Positions 7,863 to 15,346 of a DNA stretch of 24,766 nt are shown piece after piece. The stretch lies in NCBI GenBank assembly GCA_021323255.1, contig JAJTCL010000010.1, positions 1 through 24,766 of the forward strand, read 5' to 3'. The notes below the pieces were generated by a model that made no database searches, was not told where the DNA came from, and saw only the letters and a program-made list of their open reading frames with translations. The position numbers were made by a program, and so were the translations under genes. This DNA comes from Propionibacteriaceae bacterium (GTDB lineage Bacteria; Actinomycetota; Actinomycetes; Propionibacteriales; Propionibacteriaceae). The stretch's first letter is position 1; every line of letters starts with the position of its first letter.

Positions 7863-7873
7863 TTGCTTAGCAA
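7863..7873. promoter_or_regulatory. Palindrome TTGCTTAGCAA before the oxidoreductase gene
   Basis: A perfect 5-base inverted repeat (TTGCT-T-AGCAA) sits 24 bases upstream of the chosen start. On the reverse strand two GTTGC(C/T)A half-sites are spaced 10 bases apart. This resembles a LacI-type operator but could be chance. Confidence 0.25.
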
Positions 7874-7932
7874 CAAATGGCAACGAGTACTGCCGTTCCC
7901 GTGAGGTCTGATCCGCCCCACGCTCGGTGTGG

Positions 7933-7955
7933 ACATCCCACGTTGCGTGGGATGT
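7933..7955. promoter_or_regulatory. Perfect 10-bp inverted repeat, probable operator
   Basis: ACATCCCACG (7933-7942) is followed by TTG and its exact reverse complement CGTGGGATGT (7946-7955). It lies about 95 bases before the oxidoreductase/larA-like genes and about 180 bases past the stop of the mannitol-dehydrogenase gene. A 23-base symmetric site of this quality in a non-coding gap is a strong operator candidate, for example for a GntR or LacI-family sugar-acid regulator not present here. There is no T-tract, so a terminator is less likely. The rest of 7840-8133 holds no gene I can support. Confidence 0.5.
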
Positions 7956-8133
7956 TTGCGCTGTACATGGCATGAAGAACCTGGGTACAGCCTCGACACA
8001 GCCTCGCCTGACACCTCCGGTAACCCCGGTCTGCTTGATCGCGAACTCTCCTCGCCTGGCACCCGATCGAGCACCACCCCAGATCGCGGCGCCTGACGCC
8101 CGCAGTCCTGTTCAAAATGGAAGCATCGGGAGC

Positions 8134-9531
8134 TCAGATCGGTTGCTGGATGGCGTTGGCCTGATCGAGGACGGCAGCGACGAAATTCTGGTCGGCACCC
8201 AGGCCTGGCTCCAAGGCGTCTAAGACTCCTGCTATCACCTCAGGCAGTTCACCAGAATTGGCTGCGTCGCGAGCAGCGGCAGCTCTGGCGTCCTTGATCG
8301 GCGCGCCAAGGCCGCGCAGATGCAGTATCCAGGCCGCGACCGTGGTAGCACACCCGACCGGTACTCGTCCCGCTGCTCGCTCGGCGCGAATAGTCGGCAC
8401 TGTGCGCACCAGCAACTTGGTTGACCCGTCAGCTGCTATCCGAGCCAGCTGATCGCGGGCCCGAGGGTTGGAGAAGCGGGTCAACAAGGCTTCCCGGTAC
8501 GCGGCGATGTCCGAGGCCGGGAGGGTGAGATGGCGGCTCGCCTCATCCCAGAACATCTCCACCCAGGACCTGCAGGCCGGATCGGCGATGGCTTCATCGA
8601 TCGTCGAATGTCCCCGGATGCTGCCGGCGTACGCCAGCATCGAGTGCGACCCGTTCAAAAGCCAGAGCTTGCGTTGTTCGAACGGTTCCACATCGGCGAC
8701 CAGCGCGACGCCGGCTTCCTCCCAGCGTGGCCGATCAGCCGGGAATCCACCCGAGACCACCCACTCGCTGAAAGGCTCCGTCGCTACCGGATATGCGTCG
8801 ACGTATCCACAAGCCTGCTGCACCAAGGCCCGATCCTCATCCGTCGTGCCTGGCGTGATCCGGTCCACCATCGAGGTGGCGAAGTCGACGTGGGAATCGA
8901 TCCAGCCGGGCAAACTCTCGTCCAATAGCGCTGCGAAATCCTGGACCACCGTCTTTGTCACGGCACCGTTCTCAGGCAGGTTGTCGCAAGACAAGATGCT
9001 GAGTGCTGGCGCGCCCGTGGCGCGCCGGGCGACCAACCCTGCAACCAATCTGGCCGGCAGCGAGGCAACAGGATGTCTGGGATCAGACCGCAAGGCTTCC
9101 AGATCGGAGACAACCACGTCGAGGCCGGCGTCAAGGTGCCCATCGGTGCCGCGGAGATAGGCGGCCTCGGTGACGGTGATGGTGACGATTGCCACCTCGG
9201 CCCGGCTCAGATAGACCAGGTACGCCTCATGCTCGACTGCGCCGTGCACCGCCGAGAGCGCCCCGATCACCTCGAAACTGTCTCCTTCACTGCCCCGGGT
9301 GATCAAGGTGTAGAGGCCGTCCTGCGGCTTCAAGGCCTCGGCCATGTCGCTCCGCCGGCCCGTAAAGGCCGCGATCCCCCACTGATCGGCGTCAGCGCTA
9401 TGGGCGGTGTACCAAGCCTGATGGGCCCGATGGAAATTGCCGACGCCGAGGTGGACGATCCGGACCGGCGCTGCTACGGGCGTGTCAGGCAGCGAACGGG
9501 AAAGACGGGGAGCTTCCGGAGCCGAGGTCAC
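8134..9531 (-). CDS. Mannitol dehydrogenase-family oxidoreductase (mannitol 2-dehydrogenase / fructuronate reductase type)
   Basis: The 465-aa length is typical of the long-chain polyol dehydrogenase family that includes mannitol dehydrogenases, UxuB (fructuronate reductase) and UxaB. The N-terminal Rossmann part has VHLGVGNFHRAHQAWYT (residues 26-42), then ATSMVDRITPGT at about 218-229. The catalytic Lys-Asn-His triad is visible in KLWLLNGSH (K288, N293, H296) with the +5/+3 spacing of Pseudomonas mannitol 2-dehydrogenase. It oxidises polyols or reduces ketoses or keto-acids with NAD(P). GTG at 9531 is the start, with AAGGG about 10 bases upstream. Upstream of, and on the same strand as, the oxidoreductase and larA-like genes, it suggests a sugar-acid or polyol pathway. 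Confidence 0.88.
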   Translation of the reverse strand: MTSAPEAPRLSRSLPDTPVAAPVRIVHLGVGNFHRAHQAWYTAHSADADQWGIAAFTGRRSDMAEALKPQDGLYTLITRGSEGDSFEVIGALSAVHGAVEHEAYLVYLSRAEVAIVTITVTEAAYLRGTDGHLDAGLDVVVSDLEALRSDPRHPVASLPARLVAGLVARRATGAPALSILSCDNLPENGAVTKTVVQDFAALLDESLPGWIDSHVDFATSMVDRITPGTTDEDRALVQQACGYVDAYPVATEPFSEWVVSGGFPADRPRWEEAGVALVADVEPFEQRKLWLLNGSHSMLAYAGSIRGHSTIDEAIADPACRSWVEMFWDEASRHLTLPASDIAAYREALLTRFSNPRARDQLARIAADGSTKLLVRTVPTIRAERAAGRVPVGCATTVAAWILHLRGLGAPIKDARAAAARDAANSGELPEVIAGVLDALEPGLGADQNFVAAVLDQANAIQQPI

Positions 9532-9639
9532 AGCTTGACTGCCCTTCTCAGAGGACGGTTACAACCAGATCATGCATGACCTCAGTGGCTTCAGTCTCAC
9601 CGCGTCGGTGTTGTTCACCAGTACATGCACCGGAGGACT

Positions 9640-9655
9640 GGTCACTGCGGTGACC
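9640..9655. promoter_or_regulatory. Inverted repeat GGTCAC-N4-GTGACC upstream of the mannitol-dehydrogenase-like gene
   Basis: Perfect 6-base arms (9640-9645 and 9650-9655) around TGCG lie about 110 bases before the GTG start, within the 329-base divergent gap 9532-9860. It could be an operator. No other feature in that gap is convincing. Confidence 0.3.
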
Positions 9656-9860
9656 TTGGTCTTTCGTCGTGAAGGATCGGAGTGGCGGCAGGTGCATCGT
9701 CATGTCGACCCGCTGGTTCACGGCTAAGCCTCGAGCAAGCCTCAGCCACTGCTCGTGGGGCAGCATCTGACGCTCAATAGCCGACCAGCCGCTGCTGCAG
9801 CGACTGATGATCAGGCGCCGACAGAATCCTGCTGAGCAACGCCGGCCCTAGGCTGAAGGC

Positions 9861-10880
9861 GTGAGTGCCCGCACTGATCCCGACGGCACCTCCGAGCCGT
9901 TGGAGACAGCGCCTCGTGCACTCAGCTGGACTGGCCGCATCTGGCGTGTCATCGCGGACACATTGGCTACTTGTATTCGTTATCGGGTGACCGGCCTCGC
10001 CGCCGAAGCGGCCTTCTTCGCAATTCTCTCGCTCCCGCCGCTGGTATTCGGCTTGGTGGGCGCCGTCGGCTTCATTGTCGGCACCTTCGACATTCGAACC
10101 ATCTCCGGCTTTCGCGAGCAACTGCTCGAACTTTCCTCACGTGCGCTGACCCCTGATGTGGTCCATTCCGTCATTGAGCCGACGCTGGACGACGTACTGT
10201 CACAGGGCCGCGCCGCGGTGATCTCGATCGGGTTCCTGATCGCCTTGTGGGCCGGCTCCCGAGCGCTCAATGTCTTCGTCGACACCATCACGATCATGTA
10301 CGGCCTGGCAGGAAAGCGTGGCTTAGTCCGCACTCGAGCCTTGTCGTTCGTCCTTTACTTGGTCTTCCTCGTTGCCGGAGTGGTGGTGCTGCCGTTGATT
10401 CTGGCCGGGCCCAGCTTGGTGAATCGGGTGCTACCGCGGGGCCTGGAGTTCGTTGGTGGGCTCTATTGGCCTGTTGTGTTGCTGGGATCCGCCTGCATGC
10501 TCGCGACGCTTTATCACCTCTCGGTTCCGGTCCGTACGCGCTGGCGGGCCGACTTGCCGGGCGCCGCACTCACCGTGGCCATGTGGGTCGGTGGCAGCCT
10601 GTTATTGCGATTCGTACTCAGCAAGTCCATCGGGACTCCGACGATCTACGGCCCGCTGGCCGCGCCCATCGCCTTCCTGATCTGGCTTTATGTGATCTCC
10701 ATAGCTGTGCTGATCGGTGCTGCGCTCAACTCAGCTCTTGACGAAGCCTTTCCCCGGCTCTCAGGCATCGACCATGATGCTCCTGAGATCGACAAGACTC
10801 CCCCGCCGAGTAAGCAAGGAAACCCACTTAGGCGCACCCTCGCCGGGGTACGCGCCCGCCGACGCGTCAAATCCCAGTAA
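9861..10880 (+). CDS. YihY/BrkB-family inner membrane protein
   Basis: The 339-aa protein follows the YihY/BrkB pattern. It begins with a cytoplasmic N-terminus, a first segment ATCIRYRVTGLAAEAAFFAILSLPPLVFGL (residues about 37-66) and a long extracellular loop. A conserved WAGSRALNVFVDTITIMYG stretch comes next (about 130-148). Further helices lie at about 160-185, 200-222, 233-255 and 262-288, containing YGPLAAPIAFLIWLYV, and the C-terminus is basic and disordered. These proteins were once misnamed RNase BN; the function is unclear, and transport or envelope roles are proposed. The start is GTG, closely preceded by GAAGG. It is monocistronic, with 305 bases before the sulfite reductase gene. 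Confidence 0.88.
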   Translation: MSARTDPDGTSEPLETAPRALSWTGRIWRVIADTLATCIRYRVTGLAAEAAFFAILSLPPLVFGLVGAVGFIVGTFDIRTISGFREQLLELSSRALTPDVVHSVIEPTLDDVLSQGRAAVISIGFLIALWAGSRALNVFVDTITIMYGLAGKRGLVRTRALSFVLYLVFLVAGVVVLPLILAGPSLVNRVLPRGLEFVGGLYWPVVLLGSACMLATLYHLSVPVRTRWRADLPGAALTVAMWVGGSLLLRFVLSKSIGTPTIYGPLAAPIAFLIWLYVISIAVLIGAALNSALDEAFPRLSGIDHDAPEIDKTPPPSKQGNPLRRTLAGVRARRRVKSQ

Positions 10881-10912
10881 ATGGACGCCCTTCCCACATA
10901 TTGAGAAACGAT

Positions 10913-10925
10913 TTGATTCGATCAA
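10913..10925. promoter_or_regulatory. Small inverted repeat upstream of the sulfur operon
   Basis: TTGAT-TCG-ATCAA is a perfect 5-base inverted repeat in an AT-richer patch (about 10895-10926) upstream of the leader peptide and sirA. It probably marks promoter or operator DNA of the operon. No confident -35/-10 pair is visible. Confidence 0.25.
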
Positions 10926-11023
10926 GGTCACTAGCGGAGTGTTGGTCCGTGCGTATCGCTCCGGAAAGTCTCTGCGCCTGGCCTCGGCCGGCGCGACCGG
11001 CGATCTCGCCTGCTCGTCGGACC

Positions 11024-11098
11024 TTGGGTTTGACCGCGCGGCGCTTCGTCGACCTCGGGAGGACCGAGTCGATGATGTGTCATCTCCACGCTGCCTGA
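11024..11098 (+). CDS. Putative Cys-containing leader peptide of the sulfate assimilation operon
   Basis: A short frame ends GLTARRFVDLGRTESMMCHL and two further Ala codons before TGA at 11096-11098. It matches the pattern of actinobacterial leader peptides placed before sulfur and cysteine genes, roughly LTxRRHVDLxRVxSAxC with one or more Cys near the stop. The stop lies 87 bases before sirA. Starts are uncertain: TTG at 11024 or 11030, or a longer version from an upstream GTG/TTG, since the frame is open from 10901. In such systems, ribosome stalling at Cys codons under cysteine shortage couples to expression downstream; that mechanism is inferred here. Family resemblance is from memory. 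Confidence 0.55.
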   Translation: MGLTARRFVDLGRTESMMCHLHAA

Positions 11099-11185
11099 TC
11101 CACTGGCCCGCAGCCCCCGCCTGGCAATCCTTGCCCAAAGCTCGCCAGACCGGCTCGCGCTGCTTCTGAGAACGAGGACACCCAC

Positions 11186-12904
11186 ATGACCACCGACACT
11201 GCCGCTGACACGACGATCCCACGTCGCACAGCTACTCGGCCTCGTCCAGAAGCCCGTCCACGTCGCAAGAAGGGCGAGGGACAATGGGCGCTCGGCTACC
11301 GCGAGCCCCTCAATCCCAACGAGCAATCCAAGAAGGACGACAACCCCCTCAACGTCCGGGCACGGATCGAGAACGTGTACGCGAAGCGCGGTTTTGCTTC
11401 CATCGATCCGAGTGATCTTCGTGGTCGCTTTCGGTGGTACGGGCTCTACACCCAGCGCCGACCTGGCATCGATGGTGGCAAAACCGCGACCCTCGAGCCG
11501 TGGGAGCTGGACGATGAGTACTTCATGCTGCGGATTCGGATCGACGGCGGCGCCCTTACCACCGAACAACTCCGGGTCATCGGCCAGATTTCAGTCGATT
11601 TCGCGCGGGATACCGCCGATGTGACGGACCGGCAGAACGTTCAGTTGCACTGGATCCGGATCGAAGACGTGCCAGAGATCTGGCGCCGTCTGGAGGCGGT
11701 CGGACTGCAGACCACCGAGGCCTGCGGCGACTGTCCGCGGGTCATCCTCGGGTCTCCGGTGGCCGGCATAGCAGCGGAGGAGATCATCGATCCCACGCCC
11801 GCCATCCAAGACATCGTTGCCCGCTACATCGGGGATCCGGAGTACTCCAATCTGCCGCGCAAGTTCAAGACCGCTCTCACCGGTCATCCGCTGCACGATG
11901 TCGCACCGGAGGTGAACGACGTTGCCTTTGTCGGTGTCGTGCATCCCGAGCACGGACCGGGGTTCGACCTGTGGGTGGGCGGTGGCCTCTCCACCAACCC
12001 GATGCTGGCGGTACGCCTCGGAACATGGGTGCCACGGGAACAGGTAGCTGAGGTCTGGGCCGGCGTTGTGGCGGTGTTCCGCGACTACGGGTATCGCCGG
12101 CTCCGGACCCGAGCCCGGATCAAATTCCTGGTCGCAGACTGGGGTGCGGAGAAGTTTCGCGAAGTACTTGAGACGGAGTACCTGAAGCGGCGCCTCATCG
12201 ACGGGCCGGCGCCGGCGGTGCCGACCCAGCCTGGCGATCACGTCGGTGTCAACCGGCAAAAGGACGGTAACTATTTTGTCGGCCTGTCCCCCGTCGCCGG
12301 ACGTGTCAGCGGCAGCGCTCTGATCCGACTGGCCGAGCTGGCGGAGGGCCACGGTTCCCGGCGCGTCCGGACCACCCCCCTGCAAAAGCTGCTGGTACTC
12401 GACCTGGAGGAGTCCAAGGTCGACTCGCTGATCGCCGCTGTCGAGGAATGCGGTCTGTCCGCACGCCGTGACGTCTGGCGACGTTCGGTGATGGCGTGCA
12501 CCGGGATCGAGTTCTGCAAGCTCGCGATTGTGGAGACCAAGGCGCAGGCGGCCCGCATGGTCACCGAACTCGAGCGACGACTGGGTGAGATGGACTCGCC
12601 GATCACCGTCCACCTCAATGGTTGCCCGAACTCATGTGCCCGCATTCAGGTTGCCGACATCGGTCTGAAAGGCCAGCTTGTCGTCGGACCGGACGGCAAT
12701 CAGGTTGAGGGCTACCAGGTGCACCTCGGTGGTGGTCTGGGGCTCGATGCAGGGTTCGGCCGCAAGCTCAGAGGACACAAGGTGACGGCCGATGAGTTGC
12801 CGGACTACGTCGAGCGGCTGGCTCGTCACTATGTCGCGGAACGACGAGACGGCGAACGGTTTGCCCAATGGGCCGCCCGCGCCGACGAGTTGGTGCTGGT
12901 ATGA
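11186..12904 (+). CDS. sirA: Ferredoxin-dependent assimilatory sulfite reductase
   Basis: The 572-aa protein closely follows M. tuberculosis NirA/SirA. It reduces sulfite to sulfide with six electrons from ferredoxin, using siroheme and a [4Fe-4S] cluster. Duplicated ferrodoxin-like/siroheme domains are present: RGRFRWYGLYTQR (about 80-91), ARDTADVTDRQNVQLHW, then ACGDCPR. Cluster and siroheme cysteines are C438 and C444 (ACTGIEFC) and C480 and C484 (NGCPNSC). Y88 and C180 correspond to the Tyr-Cys covalent pair next to the NirA siroheme, which favours sulfite over nitrite as substrate. The first 30 residues are a low-complexity Arg-rich extension. GAACGAGGACACCCAC precedes the ATG. First enzyme of the operon. 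Confidence 0.95.
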   Translation: MTTDTAADTTIPRRTATRPRPEARPRRKKGEGQWALGYREPLNPNEQSKKDDNPLNVRARIENVYAKRGFASIDPSDLRGRFRWYGLYTQRRPGIDGGKTATLEPWELDDEYFMLRIRIDGGALTTEQLRVIGQISVDFARDTADVTDRQNVQLHWIRIEDVPEIWRRLEAVGLQTTEACGDCPRVILGSPVAGIAAEEIIDPTPAIQDIVARYIGDPEYSNLPRKFKTALTGHPLHDVAPEVNDVAFVGVVHPEHGPGFDLWVGGGLSTNPMLAVRLGTWVPREQVAEVWAGVVAVFRDYGYRRLRTRARIKFLVADWGAEKFREVLETEYLKRRLIDGPAPAVPTQPGDHVGVNRQKDGNYFVGLSPVAGRVSGSALIRLAELAEGHGSRRVRTTPLQKLLVLDLEESKVDSLIAAVEECGLSARRDVWRRSVMACTGIEFCKLAIVETKAQAARMVTELERRLGEMDSPITVHLNGCPNSCARIQVADIGLKGQLVVGPDGNQVEGYQVHLGGGLGLDAGFGRKLRGHKVTADELPDYVERLARHYVAERRDGERFAQWAARADELVLV

Positions 12905-12940
12905 ACATGCGCAGCTGTAGGTCGCCGGAGGTCACGCGCC

Positions 12941-13138
12941 GTGGCTGAGACCTCGCATGCAACTCGGCAGTCGGTGCTCTACTGCCCGTACTGCGCTGAA
13001 GAGACCCTCTTCCCTCTGGAAGGGGGTGGCTGGGAGTGCCGCAGCTGCATGCGGGCCTTCTCGGTGACTTTCCTCGGGCTTTCCTCACGGGGTCACACTG
13101 GAGGAGCGTCTGGGACTTCCCGGCAGGAGTTCGGGTGA
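12941..13138 (+). CDS. Small zinc-ribbon protein of the sulfur assimilation operon
   Basis: This 65-aa peptide has two CxxC knuckles, C15/C18 (YCPYC) and C33/C36 (ECRSC), separated by 14 residues, consistent with a zinc ribbon or rubredoxin-like fold. LFPLEGGGWECRSCMRAFSV is a motif I recall in small proteins encoded between sirA and cysH in other actinobacteria. Its function is unknown; a redox, metal or protein-interaction role with the reductases is an inference. The start is GTG with GGAGG upstream, 36 bases after sirA. Its TGA overlaps the cysH GTG (GTGA). Residues 46-65 look unstructured. Confidence 0.8.
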   Translation: MAETSHATRQSVLYCPYCAEETLFPLEGGGWECRSCMRAFSVTFLGLSSRGHTGGASGTSRQEFG

Positions 13139-13824
13139 GCACCGCTGTGGATCTGGCCGACCTGGCGGCTCGGGCAAACCATGATCTCGAGGGCGCCTCC
13201 GCCTTGGAGATCTTGGCCTGGGCTCACAACGAGTTCGGCTCGAGGCTCGTGGTGGCCTCCTCGATGGCGGATACCGTACTGATCCATCTCGCCGAGCAGG
13301 TGGCTCCGGGTATCGACGTGATCTTCCTCGATACCGGCTACCACTTCGTCGAGACCATCGGCACTCGGGATGCCGTGCGGCTGGTGCACAACGTCAATGT
13401 GATCACCGTGACGCCTGAACAGACCGTGGCAGAACAAGACGCGGCGTGGGGCAAGGATCTGTTCGCCCGCAATCCTGATCAGTGCTGCGCCCTGCGCAAG
13501 GTGGCACCGCTCGGCAAGGCACTTGAGCCGTACGCGGCGTGGGCCACCGGCCTGCGACGCGCCGACTCCCTGGCGCGTGCCGCAACCCCAGTCATCTCTT
13601 GGGATGCGAAGCGGAAGTTGCTCAGGATCGCACCGATCGCCACCTGGACTGATGAGGATGTGGCCCGCTACATCGAAGCCAATTCGCTCATGATCAACCC
13701 GCTGCTCGAAGACGGCTACACCTCGATCGGATGCCAGCCATGCACCGCCAAGGCACCCAAAGACGATCCTCGTGCTGGACGGTGGGCCGGATTCGCCAAA
13801 ACTGAATGCGGGATCCACCTGTGA
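13135..13824 (+). CDS. cysH: Adenylyl-sulfate (APS) reductase, thioredoxin-dependent
   Basis: The 229-aa protein reduces activated sulfate to sulfite. The PP-loop-type nucleotide-binding segment is ASSMADTVLIHL (41-52), followed by FLDTGYHF. C117-C118 (QCCALRK) and C200/C203 (GCQPC) form the CC...CxxC set that binds a [4Fe-4S] cluster. This marks the APS-reducing rather than the cluster-free PAPS-reducing class. The catalytic cysteine is C225 in the C-terminal ECGIHL. The GTG at 13135 overlaps the upstream stop and is preceded by AGGAG, which sets the start over an upstream in-frame ATG at 13036. A GTGA overlap joins it to cysC. Confidence 0.93.
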   Translation: MSTAVDLADLAARANHDLEGASALEILAWAHNEFGSRLVVASSMADTVLIHLAEQVAPGIDVIFLDTGYHFVETIGTRDAVRLVHNVNVITVTPEQTVAEQDAAWGKDLFARNPDQCCALRKVAPLGKALEPYAAWATGLRRADSLARAATPVISWDAKRKLLRIAPIATWTDEDVARYIEANSLMINPLLEDGYTSIGCQPCTAKAPKDDPRAGRWAGFAKTECGIHL

Positions 13825-14438
13825 ACGCCCAGGCTGCGACCGCGGGGGCGGCGAGCCGGGAGCATCTGATCGAAGGCGGTCCATCCCATCCCGCCCGGAG
13901 AGGCGCAACGGTGTGGTTCACCGGCCTCCCCTCAGCTGGAAAGTCCACCATCGCCCATGCTCTGGCTCGCGACTTGCACGCCGCAGGCGAACGGGTCCAG
14001 GTGCTCGACGGTGACGACGTGCGACCGCATCTCTCGGCAGGGCTCGGCTTCAGTCGGGAAGATCGTGACATCAATGTCACTCGGATCGGATGGGTGGCCC
14101 GCCTGCTCGCCTCGCATGGCGTCATCGTGCTGGTGTCAGTGATTGCTCCCTACTCCGCCGCCCGCGACACTGTCCGAGACGATCATGGCCGCCTCGCCAT
14201 CCCCTTCGCCGAGGTGCACGTAGCCACTCCGCTTGCCGTCGCCGAGGCTCGTGACGTCAAGGGTCTCTATGCCCGTGCCCGCCGCGGCGAGCTCAGCGGT
14301 CTGACCGGCGTCGATGACCCGTACGAGGTGCCTACCCGAGCCGAACTGGTCCTCGACACCGCCCGTGTTGATCTTGATACTGCGGTGGAGATGTCCAAGG
14401 CGCTGCTGTTGGCGATCGTGGGGAGGGACTTCGGGTGA
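13821..14438 (+). CDS. cysC: Adenylyl-sulfate kinase
   Basis: The 205-aa kinase phosphorylates APS to PAPS. The P-loop is GLPSAGKST (residues 35-43), followed by the substrate region LDGDDVRPHLSAGLGFSREDRDIN and the lid/substrate segment DVKGLYARARRGE before DDPYEVP, all characteristic of CysC. The GTG at 13821 overlaps the cysH TGA. An in-frame ATG at 13806 inside cysH is possible but would lie within the coupled upstream frame. Residues 1-28 form a short extension. It is encoded apart from cysN, which lacks a fused kinase domain. Presence beside an APS-type CysH implies that PAPS has a separate use, such as sulfotransfer. Confidence 0.93.
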   Translation: MNAQAATAGAASREHLIEGGPSHPARRGATVWFTGLPSAGKSTIAHALARDLHAAGERVQVLDGDDVRPHLSAGLGFSREDRDINVTRIGWVARLLASHGVIVLVSVIAPYSAARDTVRDDHGRLAIPFAEVHVATPLAVAEARDVKGLYARARRGELSGLTGVDDPYEVPTRAELVLDTARVDLDTAVEMSKALLLAIVGRDFG

Positions 14439-15346
14439 CAACCGCTCAGTTGCGGCCGCTGACCGAGCTGCAGGCGCTCGAGTCCGAGTCGATTCACATC
14501 ATTCGCGAAGTCGCTGCCACATTCGCCTCGCCGATCATGCTTTTTTCTGGTGGCAAGGACTCGGTGGTCATGCTGCACCTGGCAGCGAAGGCTTTCTGGC
14601 CGGCACCGATCCCGTTTGGCGTGCTGCACGTGGACACCGGGCACAACTTCGAAGAGGTGCTGCAATTCCGCGACGAGGCCGTCGACTTCTACGGCGCGTC
14701 TCTCAAGATCGCATCCGTCCAGGACTACATCGATGATGGCCGGCTGCGTGAGCGACCGGACGGTACTCGGAATCCCCTCCAGACGGTGCCGCTGCTCGAT
14801 GCCATCACCGAGGGACGGCATGATGCCGTCTTCGGCGGGGGTCGCCGGGACGAGGAGCGCGCCCGCGCCAAAGAACGTGTCTTCAGCATGCGTGATGAGT
14901 TTGGTCAGTGGGAGCCGCGCAACCAGCGCCCCGAGCTGTGGTCGCTCTACAACGGACGCCACCTGCCCGGGGAGCATGTCCGGGTCTTTCCGCTGTCCAA
15001 CTGGACGGAGCTGGACGTGTGGGATTACATCGCGGCGGAGAAGATCACTGTCCCGACGATCTACTACGCCCACGAACGCCAGGTGGCGCTGCGTGACGGC
15101 ATGTGGATCGCGATCACCGACGTGACGCCGGCACGACCCGGTGAAGTGATCGAGATGCGCTCGGTCCGTTACCGAACCGTGGGAGACATGTCCTGTACTG
15201 CCGCCGTGCTTTCCAATGCCAACACGGTGCAGGACGTGATCAGCGAGGTTGGGCTCAGCCAGCTCACCGAGCGCGGCGCTACCCGTGCGGACGACCGACT
15301 CTCCGAAGCCGCCATGGAGGATCGTAAGCGGGAGGGCTACTTCTGA
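14435..15346 (+). CDS. cysD: Sulfate adenylyltransferase subunit 2
   Basis: The 303-aa catalytic subunit of ATP sulfurylase forms APS from ATP and sulfate with the GTPase CysN. The PP-loop SGGKDS (about residues 39-44) lies after PIMLF, followed by HVDTGHNFEEVLQFRD and the conserved GGRRDEERARAKER segment. FPLSNWTELDVWDYI and the C-terminal MEDRKREGYF are family hallmarks. The GTG start overlaps the cysC stop (GTGA) and the TGA stop overlaps the cysN ATG by one base (TGATG), so the genes are translationally coupled. Length is usual. Confidence 0.96.
   Translation: MTTAQLRPLTELQALESESIHIIREVAATFASPIMLFSGGKDSVVMLHLAAKAFWPAPIPFGVLHVDTGHNFEEVLQFRDEAVDFYGASLKIASVQDYIDDGRLRERPDGTRNPLQTVPLLDAITEGRHDAVFGGGRRDEERARAKERVFSMRDEFGQWEPRNQRPELWSLYNGRHLPGEHVRVFPLSNWTELDVWDYIAAEKITVPTIYYAHERQVALRDGMWIAITDVTPARPGEVIEMRSVRYRTVGDMSCTAAVLSNANTVQDVISEVGLSQLTERGATRADDRLSEAAMEDRKREGYF

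Noticed and set aside
9548..9766. 72-residue reverse-strand frame in the gap before the YihY-like gene
   Set aside because: No family resemblance, no clear ribosome site, and it overlaps the likely promoter/operator of the mannitol-dehydrogenase-like gene.
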